Shown here in pieces: positions 1 through 6,628 of a stretch of 39,408 nt of DNA. The DNA is from Oleiharenicola sp. GTDB taxonomy: Bacteria; Verrucomicrobiota; Verrucomicrobiia; Opitutales; Opitutaceae. A program made the position numbers and the translations under genes. Positions within the stretch are counted from its first letter, which is position 1, and each line of letters begins with the position of its first letter. Location of the stretch: NCBI GenBank assembly GCA_025363455.1, contig JANYDW010000004.1, positions 1-39,408 of the forward strand, read 5' to 3'. Below the pieces are notes generated by a model that saw only the letters and a program-made list of their open reading frames with translations, had not been told where the DNA came from and ran no database searches.

Positions 1-109
1 TGAAGTTGCGGCGGATGCGGACGCCATGGAGGCGGCCATCGACCCGCCACGAGGTCACCCCGTTGCGGTTCTCAAAACGACTGACAGCAAACGATTGTTC
101 GTGTTTCAT
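1..109 (-). CDS. Tyrosine-recombinase-type integrase, N-terminal fragment (cut by window edge)
   Basis: Only the first 36 codons are visible, starting at the ATG whose complement is at 107-109 and running off the left edge. The peptide begins MKHEQSFAVSRFENRNGV and continues with SWRVDGRLHGVRIRRNF. I recognise this pattern as the N-terminal arm-binding segment of phage-type integrases common in Verrucomicrobiota. No catalytic residues are in view, so the assignment rests on this short stretch. The gene lies outside the Mu-like prophage. Before the prophage inserted, its start would have been about 63 bp downstream of the tRNA-Ser gene and on the same strand, the usual place for an integrase of a tRNA-targeted element. 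Confidence 0.55.
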   Translation of the reverse strand, partial: MKHEQSFAVSRFENRNGVTSWRVDGRLHGVRIRRNF

Positions 110-112
110 GCT

Positions 113-140
113 TAGGTTGCCACGTCAACTGGGCAACCTA
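113..140. repeat. Inverted repeat (9-bp stem) upstream of integrase fragment
   Basis: TAGGTTGCC (113-121) pairs with GGCAACCTA (132-140) around a 10-nt loop. It lies between the integrase start and the left tip of the prophage, so it is outside the prophage. It could be a recombinase binding site, a tRNA-operon terminator without a T-tract, or a regulatory hairpin. Its right arm overlaps the CTAG target site of the phage by three bases. Confidence 0.5.
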
Positions 141-141
141 G
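138..141. repeat. Putative target-site duplication, left copy (CTAG)
   Basis: CTAG lies directly before the TG tip of the prophage at 142 and is repeated directly after the CA tip at 33912-33915. Mu-type transposition normally duplicates 5 bp. Here only 4 bp match exactly (CCTAG on the left, CTAGC on the right), so either the duplication is 4 bp or one base has changed. Confidence 0.55.
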
Positions 142-296
142 TGCGGATTCCGGTGGGGATTGATAAAGAGTTAAAGCAGGCCAAAAAAGCCCGCACGATT
201 CCGACAGTCAGTCACTTACGGAGTGAAAAGCCGGCGCGACCCCAATTCGAGAATAAAAGCCGCCGAAAGCCCCGAATTCCAGAAGGTTTGATAATC
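142..296. repeat. Left transposon end with two transposase-site copies (L1, L2)
   Basis: L1 (142-166) starts TG and ends with GGGGATTGATAA. It is the imperfect inverse of the right tip, and both measure exactly 25 nt from tip to the end of TTGATAA. L2 (275-296) ends GGTTTGATAATC and is a perfect 22-bp inverse of 33864-33885. The two TTGATAA cores are 128 bp apart, similar to the wide L1-L2 spacing of Mu. The 190 bp from 142 to 331 hold no gene that I can support, only these sites. Confidence 0.8.
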
Positions 297-331
297 AATC
301 CGGCCTTCTGCCGGTGCGCTGCAGGGGCGTT

Positions 332-937
332 TCAGAACAGCTGCGGCTGGGCTGCATCGGCCTTCTGGCGGGCCTCCTGGGCTCGCTGGCGGGTGAGTTG
401 CTGGCTGAGGGTCTCGCGCTGCCGCTGGGCCACCAGTTCGGGCATTGCTTGGGCCTTGCCGGCCTGCTTCTGGAGGCGTTCGAATATCTGGCCAACGTGC
501 GTTCCGGCGGACATGGCCTCGGCTTGGATCTCTTCGGCGTTCAGGCCGGCATAGCGGTGGATCGCCGACCTAAAAAAAGGCCAGAAATCCCGCACGCGGC
601 CGGCCTTCTGGGCAGCCCCGACATCGTCGAGGGCATCAGTGATGTGCCGGGCCAGCCGGCGCCCGTCCAGGAGCCAGCCGCGTCGCTGGAAGGCCACCAC
701 CAGGCCCTCCAGCTCGATCCTGCATTGCTCGATCCGCCGTGCCTTCTGCTCGCCCGCCCAGGCCCAGTCAATCCGGGCGGCCAACTCCAGCCGCACCCAG
801 CCATCGAATCGCAGCAACCGGGCGGCGTCGCTCACCCCGCTGGCCATCCATGCGCGCGCCGCGGAGTCGCGCTGTGCCAGGCTCCGGGCGCCAGCCAGCC
901 GGTCATCGCGATCTTCGAGGAAGCCCTGCATGCTCAT
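332..937 (-). CDS. Hypothetical phage protein, last gene of the leftward arm
   Basis: The product is 201 aa and I do not recognise the family. The start ATG overlaps the stop of the upstream gene as ATGA, so it belongs to the same operon. The sequence is rich in Arg, Gln and Ala and looks mainly helical. A tryptophan-rich stretch occurs near residues 45-60 and a charged, probably coiled C-terminus (QRQRETLSQQLTRQRAQEAR) ends with a Phe. There are no membrane segments or cysteine motifs. Its place at the left end of the element matches the accessory, non-essential region of Mu-like phages. A nucleoprotein role is possible but nothing in the sequence proves it. Confidence 0.6.
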   Translation of the reverse strand: MSMQGFLEDRDDRLAGARSLAQRDSAARAWMASGVSDAARLLRFDGWVRLELAARIDWAWAGEQKARRIEQCRIELEGLVVAFQRRGWLLDGRRLARHITDALDDVGAAQKAGRVRDFWPFFRSAIHRYAGLNAEEIQAEAMSAGTHVGQIFERLQKQAGKAQAMPELVAQRQRETLSQQLTRQRAQEARQKADAAQPQLF

Positions 938-1269
938 ACGATGGCTGCCGGGTGGCCGTAGTACTTCCGGTCGGTCCGCATCACGCGGCCGATCATCTCG
1001 CGGGCCTGATGCCGGGTGACGTTGCGGTAGCGTAGATATTCCTCCTGGGTGCAGTCCTTGATCAGCTTGTAGCCGGGGCTTCCAGGGTAACTGATCACCT
1101 CGTCACTCTGGCTGGCGGCCTTCCTCACGCGCCGGTCGGCCCAGCCCAGTGCGACGCCGATCTGTTCGGCGGTCATCCACCCTTTGCCGCGCAGAAAATC
1201 GACCAGCGTGCCGGGGTCCTCGCTGGGAGCAGCGGCACGGGCGGCGAAGTTGAGGCCGAGCTGGTGCAT
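934..1269 (-). CDS. Winged-helix-like phage protein
   Basis: The product is 111 aa. Residues about 20-75 have the pattern of a winged helix-turn-helix: LVDFLRGKGWMTAEQIGVAL, then WADRRVRKAA, then a short beta-like segment VISYPGSPGYKLI. The C-terminal part (RHQAREMIGRVMRTDR) is basic and helical. I have seen similar small proteins in prophages, where they are uncharacterised. The gene sits 2 bp after the GemA-like gene and overlaps the next gene by ATGA. A DNA-binding regulatory role is inferred from the fold-like pattern only. Confidence 0.6.
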   Translation of the reverse strand: MHQLGLNFAARAAAPSEDPGTLVDFLRGKGWMTAEQIGVALGWADRRVRKAASQSDEVISYPGSPGYKLIKDCTQEEYLRYRNVTRHQAREMIGRVMRTDRKYYGHPAAIV

Positions 1270-1271
1270 GG

Positions 1272-1787
1272 TCAGAACGGGACCGACTCATCCAAGATGG
1301 CCGGCGTCTTGTGCTTTGCGGCCGCCTGCTGCTTCGACAGCCGACGCATGCGCAGGTTGTGCAGGACATGGTTGGCCTGACGGTCGGTGAGATCGGAGAA
1401 GTTCAGCTTCCCTGAGACGCTCTTGACTATGCTGTCGAGGTAGGCGCCGCGCAGCCACTCGGCGCGGGTGATTTCTTCCCCCTTACCGATGCCGAGATCC
1501 ACGAGAATCGCCATGCAGGCTGTGCGCGCCCCCAGCGACCGCAGCTCCGGCTGATCGATGGCGTGGAGCTGGGCCTTGAGATCACCCGGATCGATGATGG
1601 CGCGCAGGGCGCCGAGAATCTTGTCGAGATCTCCGTTGGTGAAATCCTTCGATGACTTCGACACCCCGAGCGCCCTCTTGTGCAGGGCGTGCCGCTGCAC
1701 GTCGCCGAAGGGCAGGCCCTTCGCCTTGAGCACGTCCCGCGCCCGGCCGACCTCGCGGAAATAGAGCATGGTCTGGGCGGGGCTCAC
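1272..1787 (-). CDS. GemA-like (Mu Gp16-type) regulatory protein
   Basis: The product is 171 aa. The N-terminal half has a short helical region followed by HKRALGVSKSSKDFTNGDLD and KILGALRAI. This matches the pattern of the Mu GemA/Gp16 family, where a Lys/Ser-rich turn and a D(L/F)T...LD..L motif are typical. GemA of Mu alters host gene expression and DNA supercoiling. The chosen start is GTG at 1787: it overlaps the preceding stop as GTGA and has AAGGAGG about 8 nt upstream. Its place in the leftward arm with Gam fits the semi-essential early region of Mu-like phages. The family call is from pattern memory. Confidence 0.6.
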   Translation of the reverse strand: MSPAQTMLYFREVGRARDVLKAKGLPFGDVQRHALHKRALGVSKSSKDFTNGDLDKILGALRAIIDPGDLKAQLHAIDQPELRSLGARTACMAILVDLGIGKGEEITRAEWLRGAYLDSIVKSVSGKLNFSDLTDRQANHVLHNLRMRRLSKQQAAAKHKTPAILDESVPF

Positions 1788-2143
1788 GGCTTGGCCTCCT
1801 TCGGTCTTTCCTTAAACACGAACAGTGCCGACCGCGGTCCTTCGCAGGCCTTGTTGGTATTCGCATAGGTCATCTGCTGGATCTGAAAATCGATTGGAAG
1901 GCCGGTCATTGCCTTGCCGTAGGCGCTGAACACCTTTGTCAGGGCCACCCATTTGGCGTTGCAATGCGGTGCGGTCGGATCGCCCAGCCCCATGGCCTGA
2001 TATTCGTCATCGCTCAGGATCAGCCGTATATCGACATCGCGCCAGCCAGGTCCCTCAACCGAAGATCCAACCCAATAAGCCACCTCGCCAAACGCCTCCA
2101 GCACCAGCTGCCCGAAATCATTCAGGTAAAGTTGGGTTGGCAT
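1784..2143 (-). CDS. Nucleotidyltransferase-like phage protein
   Basis: The product is 119 aa with the start set at MPTQLYLNDF, because a longer reading frame would run into the upstream gene. It contains GSSVEGPGWRDVDIRLIL, which has the G-S...D-x-D arrangement of nucleotidyltransferase (Pol-beta-like) folds, and later GLPIDFQIQ, which could supply the third acidic residue. Similar short proteins occur in phages of many bacteria and their substrate is unknown. It is the second nucleotidyltransferase-type gene in this operon after the PolX-like gene at 3338-3856. It could modify nucleotides, RNA or proteins, and the sequence does not say which. Confidence 0.6.
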   Translation of the reverse strand: MPTQLYLNDFGQLVLEAFGEVAYWVGSSVEGPGWRDVDIRLILSDDEYQAMGLGDPTAPHCNAKWVALTKVFSAYGKAMTGLPIDFQIQQMTYANTNKACEGPRSALFVFKERPKEAKP

Positions 2144-2163
2144 GCCGATGCGTGAGTTCGTGC

Positions 2164-2454
2164 TCAAGGGTCCAGCGGCAGTTGCTGTGCTGGCAAGGGT
2201 TGCTCCCCGGTCAGGATCGCGAGGATCTGATCGCAATCCCCGTCAGTGGCGAAATGCGCGGTGTTGGTCTGCAGGTTGAGGGCCTGCCAGACATCGGGCC
2301 GATTTATGTTCTGCACCTCGATCACGATATCGGGAAATCCAGCTCGCAGGGCGTGGCCATCGCGCAGCACCACGCCCCGCACCTGGCGCAGCCACCATGC
2401 CGGCAGATCGGCGGCCGTGGCCGGGCGGATATTGGGTGTGAGGGCCTGGCTCAT
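2164..2454 (-). CDS. Hypothetical phage protein
   Basis: The product is 96 aa, starting MSQALTPNIRPATAADLPAW. The start at 2454 is set by a TGATG overlap with the stop of the methyltransferase gene. The protein has a GFPDIVIEVQNINR segment and an acidic, Gln/Pro-rich end. I do not recognise a family. It lies between the methyltransferase and the small nucleotidyltransferase-like gene, so it might be a partner of either, but only position suggests this. Confidence 0.55.
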   Translation of the reverse strand: MSQALTPNIRPATAADLPAWWLRQVRGVVLRDGHALRAGFPDIVIEVQNINRPDVWQALNLQTNTAHFATDGDCDQILAILTGEQPLPAQQLPLDP

Positions 2455-3341
2455 CAGTTCCTCCCGAAGCCGAAATAGCGGTTGATCTCGCCACCCAGCC
2501 ACTCGGCCATCTGCCGCGCGACGGCATTGCCGACCATCTTGTAGGCCTGGCGACGCGTCCCGGCGAAGATGAAGTCATCCGGCACACCCTGAAGGCGGCA
2601 CCACTCAGTCACGCTGTAGGGCCGGGCACCGTGTTTGAACCGCTTGTCCGCTACGAGGCGGGTGCTCAGATCCTTGGAATAGTGGGCCACACAGGTCGGC
2701 GCGATGTCGCCGCGAGCCGGATCGCTGATGATCGGCTGGTCCCGGTAGCGACCGCGCAACCGGCGCGCGATATAGGCCGGCAATTCCACCTCGGGATCGC
2801 GCTCGATGATCTCCTTCAGCCGGATCGGCCGGCGGCAGACCGGTGGGCGCCAATTGAAGCGCCTGCGCGAGCCGATGATGATCAGGCGCGCACGCTCCTG
2901 CGGTAGCCAGGTAGAGGCGTTCACCGGACAGAAGGTGGTGACACAGTAGCCGGGCAATTTGGTCATGGCCTCCATCACCACCGGGAATTTACGCATGCCG
3001 GGCACGTTCTCCACGGCGAATACCTCGGGCGGATTGATCACCATGTGGCGCAGCGCGTGGAGGAACAGCTCATCGCCTGTTCGCGCGCCATGCACATCGG
3101 CGATGGTCGAGTATTTCGTGCAGGGATAGGTGAAGACCTTCACGTCGCAGCCGCGCTCGTCGAGCGCCAGCTTCTGAGTGAGGTCGCATTGCACCACCTC
3201 GTGCCCAAAATTGAGGCGCTGGGTCTCGACGCAAACCGGGTCCAGCTCAAAGCTCTGGCCGATCTGCAAGCCCGCGCGCGCGAGGCCGAGGTCGATCAGG
3301 CCCATGCCGGAGAAGTAGCTGTTGACGACGGGCGCGCTCAC
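2454..3341 (-). CDS. C5-cytosine DNA methyltransferase
   Basis: The product is 295 aa. Conserved motifs appear in order: motif I YFSGMGLIDLG (residues 9-19, AdoMet binding), motif IV TYPCTKYS with catalytic Cys about 74, motif VI AVENVPG with Glu about 111, motif VIII QERARLIIIG, then TEWCRLQGVPDDF and KMVGNAVARQM near the C-terminus. It would transfer a methyl group from AdoMet to cytosine C5 in phage DNA. I chose GTG 3341 because it overlaps the PolX-like stop as GTGA and has AAAGGAGGGAGG upstream. A longer in-frame extension would overlap that gene entirely. No restriction endonuclease is adjacent, so it is an orphan enzyme, probably for protection against host restriction. Confidence 0.9.
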   Translation of the reverse strand: MSAPVVNSYFSGMGLIDLGLARAGLQIGQSFELDPVCVETQRLNFGHEVVQCDLTQKLALDERGCDVKVFTYPCTKYSTIADVHGARTGDELFLHALRHMVINPPEVFAVENVPGMRKFPVVMEAMTKLPGYCVTTFCPVNASTWLPQERARLIIIGSRRRFNWRPPVCRRPIRLKEIIERDPEVELPAYIARRLRGRYRDQPIISDPARGDIAPTCVAHYSKDLSTRLVADKRFKHGARPYSVTEWCRLQGVPDDFIFAGTRRQAYKMVGNAVARQMAEWLGGEINRYFGFGRN

Positions 3342-3856
3342 GCCTCCCTCCTTTCCGGCTCGACATAAGCCAGCCCGAGGGCGGCGAAGATTTCTTCCTC
3401 CGTCTTGCTGGCAATGATCTCGTCGCCGCGTTTGATGCCCTCGTGCGGGCTGAAAAGCAGGCCCTGGCGCTTCGCCGTGGCGGCCAGCTTCACGTTGTGC
3501 TCCTTGCTGCCGGTGCGGGCGAGGATCAGCATGCCCCAGTTGCTGGGCGAGCCGGTAAACAGGTCGCTCTTTCCCGCATGGGCGAACCACAGATCCAGCT
3601 GCACCGTGCCAGCTGTTGGGTGGTTATAGAGAAACTCCACATACTGGGCGCCGTTCTTGAGCATGTGGCCCTTCTCCTTGCACCGCTGGATAATTCGTTC
3701 CCGGCCCTCGATGCCCCGCGGGATGCAGACGATGTCGATGTCGTTCACGTGCGGCCGGCCGCGCCGGATGCTGCCCGCGATCTCGATCTTATCGCAGTGC
3801 TGGACCAGCGAGTTGACGATCTTGCCGGCGAAGCGAATGGCTGGGGTGAGTTCCAT
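3338..3856 (-). CDS. PolX-type nucleotidyltransferase (palm and thumb only)
   Basis: The product is 172 aa. It shows the Pol beta-family palm signature EIAGSIRRGRPHVNDIDIV (residues 25-43) with the paired Asp residues about 39 and 41, a third Asp at VQLDLW (about 88), and a thumb-like end SKEHNVKLAATAKRQGLLF then KTEEEIFAALGLAYVEPERR, close to the end of bacterial PolX polymerase domains. The N-terminal 8-kDa and helix-hairpin-helix domains and the PHP nuclease domain of full PolX are absent, so it is far shorter than the usual 550-580 aa. A role in gap filling at transposition joints or in DNA repair is plausible but inferred. Confidence 0.8.
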   Translation of the reverse strand: MELTPAIRFAGKIVNSLVQHCDKIEIAGSIRRGRPHVNDIDIVCIPRGIEGRERIIQRCKEKGHMLKNGAQYVEFLYNHPTAGTVQLDLWFAHAGKSDLFTGSPSNWGMLILARTGSKEHNVKLAATAKRQGLLFSPHEGIKRGDEIIASKTEEEIFAALGLAYVEPERREA

Positions 3857-3858
3857 GG

Positions 3859-4323
3859 TCAGGGGTTAAATTTAAGCCGATCCGCACGATGGTCGGTGCT
3901 CGGCAAACACACTCGACGTAGGACCTCGACCGGCGATGCAGGCGGACGCTCATCAGTCGTGCAGACGCTGGGACCTGTCACTGTTACCCGCGCCGGATCT
4001 ACGGCGCGGAGGTGTTCATAGATCTGCTCCACATCGCGCGCATACCGGTACGCGCGCACGGGCGCGCGGCCGTGGATGTAGCAGTCGAGGCCGGAGTTCC
4101 AGGCGGCCGCCACGTTGAAGGGCGTGGCGGGCACGCCGCTGGCCTCCAGGGCCGCGGAGATCCACGCGATATGCTTGAGCGCACAGGCAAGCGCCGGCCG
4201 CTCCTGCACCGCCCTTGCAAACGGCATGCCGGGCATGTGCTGGGCCCAGGTGGCGGGGTGATCAGGAAACAGGAGAGGCACCTCCTGGCCGTTGACCTTC
4301 ACGACGATGTATTTCGCGTGCAT
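3859..4323 (-). CDS. Uncharacterised early phage protein with WNSG...YA motif
   Basis: The product is 154 aa, starting at MHAKYIVVKVNGQEVPLLFP. A longer reading frame exists but overlaps gam out of frame. The middle has NVAAAWNSGLDCYIHGRAP followed by YRYARDVEQIYEHL. This weakly recalls the C-terminal part of lysozyme-like or transglycosylase domains (AAYNAG...Y...V). I see no catalytic glutamate context, however, and the gene is in the early operon rather than near lysis genes. It sits 4 bp after gam and 2 bp before the PolX-like gene. I would keep it as hypothetical. Confidence 0.55.
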   Translation of the reverse strand: MHAKYIVVKVNGQEVPLLFPDHPATWAQHMPGMPFARAVQERPALACALKHIAWISAALEASGVPATPFNVAAAWNSGLDCYIHGRAPVRAYRYARDVEQIYEHLRAVDPARVTVTGPSVCTTDERPPASPVEVLRRVCLPSTDHRADRLKFNP

Positions 4324-4327
4324 GGAC

Positions 4328-4918
4328 TCAGGCGACCTTGACCGTCTCAGCGCCCTCGACCTTCGGCTCGATGAAGAAGGACTCCGACTGGTTGATCTTG
4401 AGGCCGATGGTGGAGAGCGGCATCCGTGCGGCCTTCTCGCCCTTGGCCAATTCCTCATCGCTGGTGGCGAGCTGCCCGTCGTCATTGGTGCGGGCGAGGA
4501 TCGTCTCTTTGTTCACTTCCTCGACGGTGCGCACCGTGCCGGCGAGCTTGAGCGATTTGAGGATGATGACGGCCGCATCCCAAGAGCAGCCCTTCTTCAG
4601 CAGCGCCACCGTGCGGTTGCCCAGGCGGAAGCCGAAGCGCGCGAGAGGCGTCTCCGCGCTCTTGATCTTGCCGGGCAGCAGCTCGGCGCGGTGCTCATCC
4701 GCGTATTTCTCGCAGAGGCTGGCCTTGGCGTTGATGATCTCCTGCAGTTCGCCGATCTCGATGGCGTTGGTTTGCTGGGCGAGCTGGATGTCAGCATCGC
4801 GCTCTGCTTCCATCGCGCGGAGTTCGGTCGTCATGGTGGCGATGGAGCCGACGTGGATATCGAACTCGATGCGCGTGGTGAGGGCCGGGGCTTTGATGCG
4901 TTTGTTTTTCGTGGTCAT
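4328..4918 (-). CDS. gam: Mu Gam-like host-nuclease inhibitor
   Basis: The product is 196 aa. The N-terminus is basic (MTTKNKRIKAP). A long helical region runs from about residue 25 to 85, followed by FGFRLGNRTVALL, a helix with the motif VRTVEEVNKETIL, and a final FFIEPKVE. This follows the order of Mu Gam, where the EINKEAIL-type motif is conserved. Gam binds the ends of linear DNA as a dimer related to eukaryotic Ku and protects them from exonucleases. The start overlaps nothing upstream except the ATGA junction with the preceding 100-aa gene. It is a core gene of Mu-like early regions. Confidence 0.85.
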   Translation of the reverse strand: MTTKNKRIKAPALTTRIEFDIHVGSIATMTTELRAMEAERDADIQLAQQTNAIEIGELQEIINAKASLCEKYADEHRAELLPGKIKSAETPLARFGFRLGNRTVALLKKGCSWDAAVIILKSLKLAGTVRTVEEVNKETILARTNDDGQLATSDEELAKGEKAARMPLSTIGLKINQSESFFIEPKVEGAETVKVA

Positions 4919-5217
4919 GTGGGGAGTGCGGCGTGGCCGCGGTTATGTTTGGGGTTACTGTTCAAAAGGGGTGCCTCCAGCATCGCGGCCGTGACGGGCC
5001 GGTTGGCGCTCTCTTTCATCGCGACGAGCTGGAGGTAGATCGACTCGGCGCCCGCCACGATCACGTCGAGCGAGGCGAAGGAGCCGGTGAAGATCGAGGG
5101 TTCGAGCGTGGTGCCATCGAGGGCGACCAGCTCGACGTAGTAGCGGCCGGGCTGCTGCTGCTTCACGCGCAGCTGGTGCTCCCAGCTCCGATCCTGGAGG
5201 ATGAGGCGGATCTTCAT
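4915..5217 (-). CDS. Hypothetical small early phage protein
   Basis: The product is 100 aa, starting MKIRLILQDRSWEHQLRVKQ. This start overlaps the upstream stop as ATGA. The stop overlaps the gam start in the same way, which places it firmly in the operon. It reads as a small beta-rich protein (KQQQPGRYYVELVALDGTT) with a helical end. No signal, membrane segment or known motif is seen. I do not recognise the family. Confidence 0.6.
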   Translation of the reverse strand: MKIRLILQDRSWEHQLRVKQQQPGRYYVELVALDGTTLEPSIFTGSFASLDVIVAGAESIYLQLVAMKESANRPVTAAMLEAPLLNSNPKHNRGHAALPT

Positions 5218-5357
5218 GGCCGGAAATAGTCGGCGCACCAGCCGGCGTAGAGGGCGATGCCGGCGAGCAGGCCGATGAGGCCGCAGAGAGCGATCTGCGC
5301 GCAGGTGAGAAAGCCGCTCCACCAATGCAGGCGGGTGAGCTGGTCGAGGTTATTCAT
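5214..5357 (-). CDS. Small single-pass membrane protein
   Basis: The product is 47 aa, starting MNNLDQLTRLHWWSG. A clear hydrophobic segment (LTCAQIALCGLIGLLAGIAL) spans about residues 17-36 and is followed by a short polar tail. The start overlaps the preceding small gene by 8 bp and the stop overlaps the next start as ATGA. It is one of two neighbouring mini membrane proteins between the transposition genes and gam. Such proteins could act in superinfection exclusion or membrane association, but no family is recognised. Confidence 0.6.
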   Translation of the reverse strand: MNNLDQLTRLHWWSGFLTCAQIALCGLIGLLAGIALYAGWCADYFRP

Positions 5358-5484
5358 GGCGGCCTCCGATCTTGGTATGGTCGCGATGCGCCCAGCGGTG
5401 GTGCAGCCAGAGCGCGCCAAAGAGCAGCGCGTTGAGCACCACGAGGCCGAGGAATGCCAGGGTGATGAACTGGAGGGCGTTCAT
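5350..5484 (-). CDS. Small membrane protein, 44 aa
   Basis: The reading frame starts at ATG 5484 with GAGGAGGG about 8 nt upstream, a good ribosome binding site. The product starts MNALQFITLAFLGLVVLNAL, a transmembrane helix, continues LFGALWLHHRWAHRDH and ends in GGRHE. The stop lies inside the start region of the next gene (8-bp overlap), so translation is probably coupled. The function is unknown. Its pairing with the following 47-aa membrane protein suggests they act together. Confidence 0.6.
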   Translation of the reverse strand: MNALQFITLAFLGLVVLNALLFGALWLHHRWAHRDHTKIGGRHE

Positions 5485-5496
5485 GGCTTGCCCTCC

Positions 5497-6591
5497 TCAG
5501 GCCGCGAATTTCTGTTCTCCCATCATCTGCTTGCGCAGGGCGATGGCCTTGAAGACGTGCTCCTCCACCATCATGCCCTGGGCGTTGCGGTCCTTGGCGG
5601 CGATACGGGAGGCCATCTTGAGTATCTCGCCGAGCACGCGCATGCGGCCGAGGTCGTTGGCCGAGTCGCCGTCGATCACCTTGGAGTTAACGATGATCTC
5701 GGCGGTCTCGACGAGGCGCTTGCTGGGGGCCTTCAGATACTGGCGCAGCACCGGTACGAAATCCTCAGCCTTGAGCTTGCGGGGCAGTCGCACCGGCATG
5801 CCGATCCGCCCCAGCACCTGCTCAAACTGATATTCGCTCTTCTTGAGCGACTCCGAGAGGCGCGAGGTCGCGATCAGGGCGAGGGCGTTGCCTCGCTGGT
5901 CGTGGAGGTCGCGCAGAAACTCGACCAGCACGGGGTTGCTGCGGCGGTCGGTGGGGAGCAGGCGCTGGGCCTCGTCGATGATGAGGATGCGGTGCTGGTT
6001 GAAACCGCGCCAGATCGAGTCGAGCATCTGGGGCATGTTCTGGTTCTTGTTCGCTCCGATGGCGGCGCAGATCACACGCAGCAGGCCCTTGGTGCCGCCG
6101 AGGACCGGCGCCGTCACGTAGACGCTGCGGCCGTGGTTGTTCGCCTCCTTCCAGTTGCGTGCGGAGATGGTCTTGCCGATGCCACTCTCGCCCTCGATCA
6201 GCGTGATCGAGTTGTTCGCCACCGCGTAGTCGAGTCCGCCGTAGACCAGGCGCGAGACCGAGTTCTCGACAAACTCCGTGCGCTGGATCGTGCTGCGTTC
6301 GGTGCTGATCTTCTTGTAGCTGCGGATGGCACGGGTGATGTTCTCCCAGGAGCCCGTGTAAGTGCCTTTGAGGATGCGGAACACCGTGGACTTGTCATAG
6401 CCCACGGCCTCACAGGCCGCCGTCCAGCCGAGCCCCTCGTCGAGGATATGCTGGTGGAACCACAGGAGGTCGGCCTGCAACTCCGGTGCAAGGGTCTTCC
6501 AGTTCTCCAAGTTCAGGGGGATATTGATACGCGCGTGGGCGCTTGAGGACTCGGCCTGGTCACTGGCTTCGTCGGATGTGTGCTGTGTCAT
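5497..6591 (-). CDS. MuB-type AAA+ ATPase, transposition target activator
   Basis: The product is 364 aa. An N-terminal helix-turn-helix-like segment (AACEAVGYDKSTVFRILKG, about 58-77) precedes an ATPase domain with Walker A GESGIGKT (134-141) and Walker B ILIIDEAQ (202-209). A sensor-like IATSR follows. MuB binds target DNA and delivers it to the MuA transpososome while protecting phage DNA from self-insertion. The gene directly follows the transposase (37-bp gap), as in Mu. It is close to the length of known MuB-type proteins (about 310-370 aa). Its start has no clear Shine-Dalgarno site, only a C-rich leader. Confidence 0.9.
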   Translation of the reverse strand: MTQHTSDEASDQAESSSAHARINIPLNLENWKTLAPELQADLLWFHQHILDEGLGWTAACEAVGYDKSTVFRILKGTYTGSWENITRAIRSYKKISTERSTIQRTEFVENSVSRLVYGGLDYAVANNSITLIEGESGIGKTISARNWKEANNHGRSVYVTAPVLGGTKGLLRVICAAIGANKNQNMPQMLDSIWRGFNQHRILIIDEAQRLLPTDRRSNPVLVEFLRDLHDQRGNALALIATSRLSESLKKSEYQFEQVLGRIGMPVRLPRKLKAEDFVPVLRQYLKAPSKRLVETAEIIVNSKVIDGDSANDLGRMRVLGEILKMASRIAAKDRNAQGMMVEEHVFKAIALRKQMMGEQKFAA

Positions 6592-6628
6592 GGTTGGGTG
6601 GGGTTGACGTTGAACGTGAGGGGGAAAA

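Noticed and set aside
3342..3590. N-terminal extension of the cytosine methyltransferase
   Set aside because: It overlaps the PolX-like gene in another frame, and the GTG at 3341 has a strong ribosome binding site.
5257..6546. Long plus-strand frame opposite the MuB-like gene
   Set aside because: It is a high-GC antisense shadow with no recognisable motif, while the minus strand has clear Walker motifs.
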